NCBI RefSeq assembly: GCF_002160915.1
Contig: NZ_NFLM01000002.1
Coordinates: 1 to 64,000 of the forward strand
DNA length: 64,000 bases
Reading direction: 5' to 3'
Source of the DNA: Faecalibacterium sp. An121
Lineage (GTDB): Bacteria; Bacillota; Clostridia; Oscillospirales; Ruminococcaceae
Every line of letters begins with the position of its first letter. Position 1 is the stretch's first letter. A program made the position numbers and the translations under genes. Below are positions 53,327 to 62,773 of this stretch, piece after piece. Below the pieces are notes generated by a model, which was not told the DNA's origin, did not search any database, and worked only from the letters and a program-made list of their open reading frames with translations.

Positions 53327-54377
53327 AGGTGTCCTCCTTTACCATGCAGAACCGGCTGCCCCTGCGGATGCAGTCCATCAACAGCTCATACCCCGGCTGG
53401 ATATGGCCGATGACGTTCACTTTCTCATCGGCGGGCAGGTCCTGGCGGATCAGCTGCACCTCCCCGGAATAGCGGCCGTAAAGGCAATTGTCCATGGTGA
53501 TGCTCCCCCGCCTGCGCTCCTCACAGCGGTCCGGCTGCACCGGCGGACCGGCCTTGGCATAGGCCCGGGACTCCTGGAAGCGGACCAGCCAGCGGGGCGA
53601 ATCCGGCCGGCAGGTGAACACCTTTCCATACAGCCCCTCCCAATCCGCCGTGAGGCGGACCGGCACCGGCAGCACCCCTTCGGTGCAAAAGCGGGCGATC
53701 TGGCCCAGCTGGTATGCGCTGACGCCCGGGTCACCGGCAAAAATGCCGTCCATTCCATAATTGACCGCCAGGTCGGCAAAGGCGGCCAGCGGGGCGGCCC
53801 CGCGGTGGGCTTCCAGGGTGGGCAATCCGGCGTGGAGAGGCCCCCGCAGCCCTTCATCCCCCGGGATAAAGGCATAGACCTTCATGCCGGCCGCCTGCAG
53901 CATCCGGGTGCTCTCGCGGAGAAAATCGGGGTCCAGGCCGGTCTCAGGGCGGGGATAAAAGTTGTGGATGGCGATGACATCCGGTCCCGCCGCCGCCAGG
54001 ACCCTGGCCTGCTGCTCCGTGGTGGTAGAGGCATTGACCGCCACCGGCATCCGGGCGGCCAGGGCGCAGGCCTCTTCCAGGGTGAAGCCGTCATCCAGGC
54101 GCAGGCCCCACAGGCCCAGCCGCTGCGCCAGCTCCGCGATGTCCCGGCAGCCCAGCTGCCGGGCCGTCACCTCGGACACATCCGCCAGGATGCGCCAGCC
54201 CTGCCGGCGCAGCCAGCCGCACATTTCCCCCACACGGGCAGGGTAGTCGGGGGCAAATTCTTCCCCGATATGCAGTGAGATAAAAACAGGCGCACCGCCT
54301 GCCGGGCAGGCGGCAAGCGGTGCTTTCTGTTTCTCAAACTCTGTCAGGTAAGCCGACCGTCCGAGAAAATCAGGCAT
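53316..54377 (-). CDS. mupG: 6-phospho-N-acetylmuramidase MupG (DUF871 family)
   Basis: MupG cleaves MurNAc-6P-GlcNAc disaccharides after PTS import, giving MurNAc-6P for MurQ. The 353-residue protein has the MupG/DUF871 TIM barrel (FISLHIGEE, ILADVSEVTARQLG, LRLDDGF, VAVNASTTTEQQA, IHNFYPRPETGLD, AFIPGD) and a C-terminal cyclophilin-like domain (about 230-353, VRLTADWEGLYGKVF). ATG 54377 follows GAGGAGG and overlaps murP by 8 bp. TTG 54383 is less likely. No signal peptide, as expected for an intracellular enzyme. Confidence 0.9.
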   Translation of the reverse strand: MPDFLGRSAYLTEFEKQKAPLAACPAGGAPVFISLHIGEEFAPDYPARVGEMCGWLRRQGWRILADVSEVTARQLGCRDIAELAQRLGLWGLRLDDGFTLEEACALAARMPVAVNASTTTEQQARVLAAAGPDVIAIHNFYPRPETGLDPDFLRESTRMLQAAGMKVYAFIPGDEGLRGPLHAGLPTLEAHRGAAPLAAFADLAVNYGMDGIFAGDPGVSAYQLGQIARFCTEGVLPVPVRLTADWEGLYGKVFTCRPDSPRWLVRFQESRAYAKAGPPVQPDRCEERRRGSITMDNCLYGRYSGEVQLIRQDLPADEKVNVIGHIQPGYELLMDCIRRGSRFCMVKEDTCEL

Positions 54378-55812
54378 CGGCAACCTCCTCGGGCTTGATC
54401 ATGGCGTTGGTGATCAGGAAGCCCATCACATAGCTGATGAGCAGACCCACCACATAGCAGCCCACACTGAGGGTGGCGCCGGAAGGCCCGGCCGTCATAA
54501 CGAAGATGGCCAGCAGACCCGAGGGGCCCCAGGTGGTGGCAGCCACCTGCATGGCCATGACGAAGGCGCCGCCGAAGCCTGCGCCCAGACCGGCCGTGAT
54601 GAAGGGACGGCCCATGGGGAGGGTGACACCGTAGATCAGGGGCTCGCCAACACCCAGGATACCTGCGGGCAGAGCGCCGGTGATGACTTCTTTCATCCGG
54701 GTGTTGCCCACCTTCTTGGCCTTGAGGTAGATGGCGATGGCCGCGCCCACCTGGCCGGCACCGGCCATGGCCAGCGCGGGGTACAGGGTGACATAGCCCA
54801 GCGTTTCCAGCTGTACCGAGTACAGGGCCACCAGGCCGTGGTGCATGCCCATGGCCACCATGGGCAGGAACAGGGCGGTGGAGATGTAGCCGGCCACGAT
54901 GCGCATGATGAGGCTCTCACTCATGCAGACCTGCTGCACGATCCAGCACAGGCCGGTGGAGATGTAGCCGGTGATGGGCATGACCACCAGGATGTAAGGC
55001 ACCGAGCAGACGATGAGGGTCAGCAGCGGGGTGAACATGATGTCCAGCGACTCGGGCATATACTTGCGGATGAACTTCTCCACATAGCTCAGGCACCACA
55101 CGCCGATGACAGCGGCCAGGACGCCGCCGCGGCCGGCGCGCAGGATGGAATCCAGAGGCTGCACTTCATCGTACAGACCCAGGATCCGGGAGATCGTGTC
55201 GATGTTGCCAAGGCCGGTGATCATGCCCAGCATACCGCCCAGGATGGGGGTGGCGCCGAACTTCTCGGCGGCCCGGTAGCCAGCCCATGCCGTCAGGTAG
55301 CTCAGGAATGCGGCGTTGATCAGGGCCAGAAGGTTGTAAACGATGCTCCAGAAGGAGCTTTCGGCATAGTTGGGCATTACCTGGGTCATCAGGGTAGCCA
55401 GGCCCGAGCACAGGCCGGCCGCGATGACGCCAGGCAGCAGGGGCACAAAGATGTCTCCGAAGGTCTTGAGCATACTCTTGACCTTGCTCTGCTTCTGGCC
55501 CGCCTTGACAGCCGCCTTGTTGGCCTGCCAGTCGTTTTTGGTATTGGCACTGCCCGCAGCGGGGATGCCCATGCTGCGGCAGATGTCGGCGCACTTGCGG
55601 CACTTGCCGGGGCCCACCACGATCTCCACATAGCCGGGCCTGTCGTGCACCACCCCGAGGACGCCCTCGATCTTCTTGATGGCTTCCTCGTTGATCTTGC
55701 TTGCATCCTTGACCTCGATCCGCAGTCGGGTCATGCAGTTGGTGGCAGAGACGACATTCTGTTTGCCGCCCAGGTTTTCCAGCGACTGCCGGACCAGTTC
55801 TTCATTGGTCAT
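54370..55812 (-). CDS. murP: MurNAc-type PTS EIIBC permease
   Basis: The 480-residue protein has an N-terminal EIIB domain with the phosphorylated Cys in SATNCMTRLRI (Cys 26) and a C-terminal EIIC membrane domain of the glucose-sucrose superfamily (about 110-470; GVGEPLIYGV is typical). It lacks an EIIA domain, which must be supplied elsewhere, as for MurP and related systems. Neighbouring murQ, mupG and murR make MurNAc or a MurNAc disaccharide the likely substrate. AAAAGGAGG precedes the ATG. Confidence 0.9.
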   Translation of the reverse strand: MTNEELVRQSLENLGGKQNVVSATNCMTRLRIEVKDASKINEEAIKKIEGVLGVVHDRPGYVEIVVGPGKCRKCADICRSMGIPAAGSANTKNDWQANKAAVKAGQKQSKVKSMLKTFGDIFVPLLPGVIAAGLCSGLATLMTQVMPNYAESSFWSIVYNLLALINAAFLSYLTAWAGYRAAEKFGATPILGGMLGMITGLGNIDTISRILGLYDEVQPLDSILRAGRGGVLAAVIGVWCLSYVEKFIRKYMPESLDIMFTPLLTLIVCSVPYILVVMPITGYISTGLCWIVQQVCMSESLIMRIVAGYISTALFLPMVAMGMHHGLVALYSVQLETLGYVTLYPALAMAGAGQVGAAIAIYLKAKKVGNTRMKEVITGALPAGILGVGEPLIYGVTLPMGRPFITAGLGAGFGGAFVMAMQVAATTWGPSGLLAIFVMTAGPSGATLSVGCYVVGLLISYVMGFLITNAMIKPEEVADA

Positions 55813-55879
55813 TGCTTAGTCCTCCTTTTTGATCCGCATGGTTTTATTCGACAGGCGGCTCGCGCCGCATTGTCCACAA

Positions 55880-56779
55880 TCATCCCTCGATGGCGGCCCG
55901 CACATGGCCGTGGGCCTGTTCGAGGCGGCGGGCGGCTTCCTCTGCCCCGCAGCCGGCCAGCAGCATGGTGATGGCGCACTTGACGCTCCCCCCTGCCGCA
56001 TCGATGGCCCTGCGCGCTTCCTGCCGCTCCACGCCGGTGGCATCTATGACGATATTTTCGGCCCGCACGTGCAGCTTTTCGTTGGTCTGCATCACATCCA
56101 CCATCAGATTCTGATAAGCCTTGCCGATCCGCACCATCGACGCGGTGGAGATCATATTCAGGATCATCTTCTGGGCGGTGCCCGATTTCATCCGGGTGGA
56201 GCCGGTCAGCACCTCGGGCCCTACCTCCACCTCAATAGCGAGGTCAGCAGCTTTCCCCACGGCGCTGCCTGTATTGCAGGCAATGGCGGCAGTGCGGCAG
56301 CCCACGCTTTTGGCGTATTCCAGACCTCCCAGCACATAGGGAGTACGGCCCGATGCCGCGATCCCCACCACAAAATCTTTGGCGGTCAGGCCATGGGCCT
56401 CCAGGTCGCTGCGGCCCAGTTCACGGCTGTCCTCTGCCCCCTCGATGGCCTTGAGGAAAGCTTTCTCGCCGCCGGCGATCAGCCCCACCACCATCCCGGG
56501 ATCCACTCCGAAGGTGGGCGGACATTCGGCTGCATCCAGTACGCCCAGCCGGCCGCTGGTGCCCGCGCCCATATAGAACAGCCTTCCGCCCTGTTCAAAG
56601 GCTTCCACCGCCCAGTGGGCTGCCTGCGCGATCTCGGGCAGCTTTTTGGCGATCGCCAGAGGCACCCGGGCATCCTCCTCGTTGATGGCACTGACGATCT
56701 CCAGCTCGGTCATGGTATCCAGATCCATGGTGCGGGGGTTGCGCCGCTCGGTGGTCATTCCGTTCAGATTCAGTTTCAT
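55880..56779 (-). CDS. murQ: N-acetylmuramic acid 6-phosphate etherase MurQ
   Basis: MurQ removes the lactyl ether from MurNAc-6P, giving GlcNAc-6P and lactate. The 299-residue length is usual. TTERRNPRTMDLDTM opens the protein, the SIS domain shows YMGAGTSGRLGVLDAAECPPTFG, the family signature GSTRMKSGTAQKMILNM is present, and the C-terminal helical domain follows. First gene of murQ-murP-mupG-HAD. Confidence 0.96.
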   Translation of the reverse strand: MKLNLNGMTTERRNPRTMDLDTMTELEIVSAINEEDARVPLAIAKKLPEIAQAAHWAVEAFEQGGRLFYMGAGTSGRLGVLDAAECPPTFGVDPGMVVGLIAGGEKAFLKAIEGAEDSRELGRSDLEAHGLTAKDFVVGIAASGRTPYVLGGLEYAKSVGCRTAAIACNTGSAVGKAADLAIEVEVGPEVLTGSTRMKSGTAQKMILNMISTASMVRIGKAYQNLMVDVMQTNEKLHVRAENIVIDATGVERQEARRAIDAAGGSVKCAITMLLAGCGAEEAARRLEQAHGHVRAAIEG

Positions 56780-56836
56780 TTCTTACCCGGCCTTTCTGCT
56801 GTTAAATACACCCTGATGGAGCGTTCGTGTGACTGC

Positions 56837-56865
56837 ATTATAGGCCTTTGAAAACAAAATGTCCA
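56837..56865 (-). promoter_or_regulatory. Promoter of the murQ operon
   Basis: On the minus strand TGGACA (56860-56865) and TATAAT (56837-56842) are 17 bp apart, about 60 bp before murQ. Confidence 0.8.
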
Positions 56866-56884
56866 CATTTTCCGGCAATTGTGG
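56863..56884. promoter_or_regulatory. 22-bp palindrome between murQ and murR
   Basis: CCACA (56863-56867) and TGTGG (56880-56884) close a palindrome whose 11-bp halves agree at 9 positions. It touches the murQ -35 box and the murR extended -10 box, so one bound MurR dimer could control both. Confidence 0.65.
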
Positions 56885-56890
56885 TATAAT
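56882..56890 (+). promoter_or_regulatory. Extended -10 promoter of murR
   Basis: TGGTATAAT has the TGn extension and a perfect -10. The -35 region is occupied by the palindrome. Confidence 0.7.
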
Positions 56891-56972
56891 GTTTCACGAT
56901 AGGATGATTTCTGAAATTCTTCTCCATGTTTTAGATATTTTTTGTGCAAAAGCCATAATCGAGGAGGTTTTT

Positions 56973-57836
56973 ATGAAGAATGCACTGCTCCGGCTGCGGG
57001 AGAGCTGCGCCTCCCTCAGTCCTGCCGAACAGCAGATCGCCCGCTATATCATCTCAAATCCCGAGGAATCCACCCTGCTCTCGGTCCGGCAGCTGGCCCA
57101 GCGGACCTTCACGTCCCCTTCCAGCGTGGTGCGGGTCTGCCGGTCGGTGGGCTTTGAGGGATACAAGGAGCTGCGCCGTGCTCTGGTGGGAGAACTGGCC
57201 GCCCTGGGAGAGACAGGCCGTCACCCCGAGCAGGAGCTGACCGCCGGGGACAGCGTCCACGAGATCATCCAGAAGGTGACCCAAAAGAATATCCAGTCCC
57301 TGTCCGATTCCCAGCGTCTGCTGGCGCCCGACACGGTGGAGCAGTGCGCACAACTGCTGGACAACTGCCGCAGCGTGCTGCTGTTTGGGCTGGGGTCCTC
57401 GCTGTGTGTGGCCCGGGACGCCTATCTCAAGTTCCTGCGGCTGGACAAGCCCTGCGTCATCAACGAGGACTGGCACGCCCAGCTCCTTTCGGCCCGCTAT
57501 GCCACCAGCCGGGACGTGGGGATCGTCTTTTCCTATTCGGGTCAGACGGTGGAAGTGATCGAGTGCATGAAAGCCATGAAGGCAAACGGCGCGCCCCTCA
57601 TTGCCGTCACCCGCTATTACCCCTCCGAAGTGGCCAAGCTGGCCGACTACAATCTTTACATTGCGGCCAACGAGTCACTTTTCCGCAATGGGGCCATGTC
57701 CTCCCGTCTGGCACAGCTCAACGTGGTGGACATTCTGTACACCACTTATGCCAGCCTCCACTACGAGGACACCCTGCGCAAACTGACTCTGACCCATATC
57801 TACAAGCCCGGCGAGCCGGAAGACGCCGCGCCATAA
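56973..57836 (+). CDS. murR: RpiR/MurR-family regulator of MurNAc salvage
   Basis: The 287-residue protein has the N-terminal RpiR helix-turn-helix (about 1-75; LSPAEQQIARYIISNPEE, SSVVRVCRSVGFEGYKE) and a C-terminal SIS sugar-phosphate-binding domain (about 125-260; VLLFGLGSSLCVA, VFSYSGQTVEVIE). Divergent from murQ, it is most likely the MurR-type repressor released by MurNAc-6P. ATG 56973 follows GAGGAGG; longer readings begin inside the operator. Confidence 0.9.
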   Translation: MKNALLRLRESCASLSPAEQQIARYIISNPEESTLLSVRQLAQRTFTSPSSVVRVCRSVGFEGYKELRRALVGELAALGETGRHPEQELTAGDSVHEIIQKVTQKNIQSLSDSQRLLAPDTVEQCAQLLDNCRSVLLFGLGSSLCVARDAYLKFLRLDKPCVINEDWHAQLLSARYATSRDVGIVFSYSGQTVEVIECMKAMKANGAPLIAVTRYYPSEVAKLADYNLYIAANESLFRNGAMSSRLAQLNVVDILYTTYASLHYEDTLRKLTLTHIYKPGEPEDAAP

Positions 57837-57851
57837 AGCTGTATATGCGTC

Positions 57852-57886
57852 AGGGCGAAAAAAGCGCCCGCCAAAGATGCGGGCGC
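57852..57886 (-). terminator. Terminator of the flavodoxin scar unit
   Basis: GCGCCCGC pairs with GCGGGCGC; the A6 before it gives T6 on the minus strand. It ended the minus-strand unit that is now a scar. Confidence 0.75.
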
Positions 57887-57934
57887 GCCAGGCTTCTTGT
57901 CCGGACTGCGGCCTGTCACGGTTTGGGCCGGGCC

Positions 57935-58166
57935 TTACAGTTCCAGGCCGCCGACCCATTCGGTCACTGCGGCCGGGGCGTCCAGCACGCTGCTGCGGGA
58001 GATGGAAAGCCCGTCCTCCCAAACGGCAGCGCCCGGCTGGAGCTGCTGGATGGTCTGGATGGTGCCGGCAAACCGGCTGCCGCCGTGGACGGTAAAGGGC
58101 ACGATGGTCTTGCCGCTCAGGTCATAAATAGACTTTTGTGGGATACGAATACGTAAACGCTTGCAT
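57935..58166 (-). pseudogene. Deletion scar: alcohol dehydrogenase start joined to flavodoxin end
   Basis: After an intact AGGAGG site the frame reads MQAFTYSYPTKVYL and stops. This is how iron-containing alcohol dehydrogenases begin. In the next frame the sequence runs from QKSIYDLSGKTIVPF through FAGTIQTIQQLQPGAAV and LSISRSSVLDAPAAVTEW to LEL and a stop, the last 60 residues of a flavodoxin. A deletion has removed most of a dehydrogenase gene and the front of a flavodoxin gene and fused the ends out of frame. The family matches are by recognition. Confidence 0.75.
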
Positions 58167-58228
58167 GGTTTCTGCCTCCTGTACACATTCGAATGAACAG
58201 CTGTGTCCCGCCCGGCTCGTTTGGTCTC

Positions 58229-58257
58229 TTGTGGAACGGGAAGTTTCCTGCTATAAT
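58229..58257 (+). promoter_or_regulatory. Promoter of merR-rpiR
   Basis: TTGTGG (58229-58234) and TATAAT (58252-58257) are 17 bp apart, with the TGC extension. The transcript crosses the MerR dyad before the gene. Confidence 0.65.
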
Positions 58258-58286
58258 GCAGAGGGCAGGACCGTTTGCTGCTTCCG

Positions 58287-58317
58287 ATTATAAACTCCGG
58301 TTGTAACAACCGGTCAA
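58287..58317 (-). promoter_or_regulatory. MerR-type promoter with 19-bp spacer and dyad
   Basis: On the minus strand TTGACC (58312-58317) and TATAAT (58287-58292) are 19 bp apart, the over-long spacer typical of MerR-activated promoters. A perfect 17-bp palindrome, CCGGTTGTAACAACCGG (58297-58313), fills the spacer. It points at the dehydrogenase-flavodoxin scar. Confidence 0.9.
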
Positions 58318-58360
58318 GTCCCCCATTTTAAATTTTTTGTGAATGAACCGGGAGGCTGCC

Positions 58361-58801
58361 ATGATCTATACCATGATGCAGGTGTGCAAAGAGGCGGATA
58401 TGACCTATCAGGCCCTGAAATTTTACTGCAACGAGGGCCTTGTGCCCTATGTCAAGCGGGACCACAACAACCGCCGGGTCTTTGATGAGCGGGATCTGAA
58501 ATGGATCAAGGACCTGGTCTGTCTGAAACGGTGCGGCATGAGCATCCAGGAGATGAAGGAATACCTGGAGCTGTGTTTGCAGGGCCCGTCCAGCATCCCC
58601 CAGCGCAAGCAGATGCTGGAACGCAAGCAGGAGGCCCTGCGCAGCACCATCCAACAGCTGGAGGAAAGCGTCGCCTACATCGACTGGAAACAGACCTTCT
58701 ACGACGAGGTGCTGGCGGGCAAGCGCCCCTACGAGAGCAATCTCATCCCGGCCGGCGGCCAGACAGAATATGCCAAGACGGGGAGGGACCCGAATCTATG
58801 A
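58361..58801 (+). CDS. MerR-family transcriptional regulator
   Basis: The 146-residue protein has the MerR winged helix (MQVCKEADMTYQALKFYCNEGLV, RVFDERDLKWI) followed by a dimerisation coiled coil (about 80-115) and a short tail without metal-binding cysteine clusters. Regulators of this subgroup often sit next to oxidoreductase, flavodoxin or alcohol dehydrogenase genes. ATG 58361 follows GGGAGG; ATG 58343 is weaker. The stop overlaps the next start (ATGA). Its direct target is now only a scar. Confidence 0.88.
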   Translation: MIYTMMQVCKEADMTYQALKFYCNEGLVPYVKRDHNNRRVFDERDLKWIKDLVCLKRCGMSIQEMKEYLELCLQGPSSIPQRKQMLERKQEALRSTIQQLEESVAYIDWKQTFYDEVLAGKRPYESNLIPAGGQTEYAKTGRDPNL

Positions 58802-59568
58802 AACTTGAAAAGCTGATCCAGGACAAGGGGCTGACGGGCACCGAAGCCGCCGTGCTGGAATACATCGTGGCAAACCTGGACCATGTGCTGCGCGACGGGG
58901 TGCGCGGGGTGGCGCGGGCCAACTTCACCTCCACCTCCACCATCATGCGGCTGGCCAAAAAGATGGGCTATGGCGGGTTTGTGGATATGTGCTACAAGCT
59001 GCGCTCGCTGGTGGAGATGCCCCAAAAGACCGAGCAGGAGGAAGTGGACTTTCTCAGCAGCTTCGGCACCGTCTCCCTGCTCAACTACAACACCTACACC
59101 CAGGTCAAGAGCTGCGCCCAGCAGATCATCCGGCAGACCGAACGGACCATCTTCATCTATGGCACCGGCTTTTCGGGCACGGCGGGCGAATACCTCTATC
59201 ATAAGCTGCTGAATATGGGCAAGCACTGTCTGTTTGCCAGCGGCGGCGATTCGGTGGGCATCTTCGAGAACTCCCTGGACCGGATGGGGATGTTCATCGG
59301 CATCTCAAAGTCGGGCGAGACCTCCCTGGTGCGGGACAAGATCAAGACCGCCCAGGAGAACGGCGTCTTTACGGTGGCCATCACCGGCGACCATGAGAAC
59401 AGCGTGGGCCAGTTCGCCGACATCTGGTTCCGGGTGGAGGATCTGTGGAAGCTGGACGATCTGAACGTCATGCCCAACACCTTTTTCCCCCAGACCCTGA
59501 TGCTGATGGAATTGATCGCGTATGAATACCGCCGCTTGTGCAAGTCCGACAATGACCTGCCGGTGTGA
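58798..59568 (+). CDS. RpiR-family regulator of the alpha-glucoside PTS
   Basis: A 256-residue RpiR regulator: helix-turn-helix (about 1-75; LTGTEAAVLEYIVANLDHV, TSTSTIMRLAKKMGYGGF) and SIS domain (about 105-230; IFIYGTGFSGTAGEYL, FIGISKSGETSLVRD). It precedes a PTS permease and a GH4 6-phospho-glucosidase and is the probable GlvR-like controller, sensing a phosphorylated disaccharide. ATG 58798 overlaps the MerR stop by 4 bp; longer readings overlap merR. Confidence 0.88.
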   Translation: MKLEKLIQDKGLTGTEAAVLEYIVANLDHVLRDGVRGVARANFTSTSTIMRLAKKMGYGGFVDMCYKLRSLVEMPQKTEQEEVDFLSSFGTVSLLNYNTYTQVKSCAQQIIRQTERTIFIYGTGFSGTAGEYLYHKLLNMGKHCLFASGGDSVGIFENSLDRMGMFIGISKSGETSLVRDKIKTAQENGVFTVAITGDHENSVGQFADIWFRVEDLWKLDDLNVMPNTFFPQTLMLMELIAYEYRRLCKSDNDLPV

Positions 59569-59606
59569 TTGTGTATTCCGCACAACCGTTTTCGCGCGCT
59601 GGCCGC

Positions 59607-59640
59607 AACCTGTTACCGATTGGGGTAACAGGTTTTCTTT
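59607..59640 (+). terminator. Terminator after the RpiR gene
   Basis: AACCTGTTACC (59607-59617) pairs with GGTAACAGGTT (59624-59634), then TTCTTT. Confidence 0.8.
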
Positions 59641-59653
59641 TGCCCAAAAAGAG

Positions 59654-59691
59654 TTTACACAGGGCAATTTTTTTGGCATATTGTGTGTAAA
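59654..59691 (+). promoter_or_regulatory. TTTACACA inverted repeat before the PTS gene
   Basis: TTTACACA (59654-59661) and TGTGTAAA (59684-59691) are perfect 8-bp inverted repeats 22 bp apart, on either side of an AT-rich, promoter-like stretch (TTTACA and TATTGT, 19 bp apart). A pair of regulator half-sites is likely. Confidence 0.5.
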
Positions 59692-59760
59692 GACAGCTGT
59701 CGCGCAAACCGGGCGGACGCGCCCCGCGGAAAACACAATGGAAAGAAGGAATCATTTCTC

Positions 59761-62701
<2,941 letters not shown>

Positions 62702-62715
62702 AATATCCATCGCCC

Positions 62716-62747
62716 GCCGCCGCAGTGTGCCCCTGCCCTGCGGCGGC
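62716..62747 (+). terminator. Hairpin after the GH4 gene
   Basis: GCCGCCGCAG (62716-62725) pairs perfectly with CTGCGGCGGC (62738-62747), but only TTGTG follows, so termination may be weak and the next gene partly cotranscribed. Confidence 0.5.
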
Positions 62748-62773
62748 TTGTGCGTACCAAAGGAGGAAACAAG

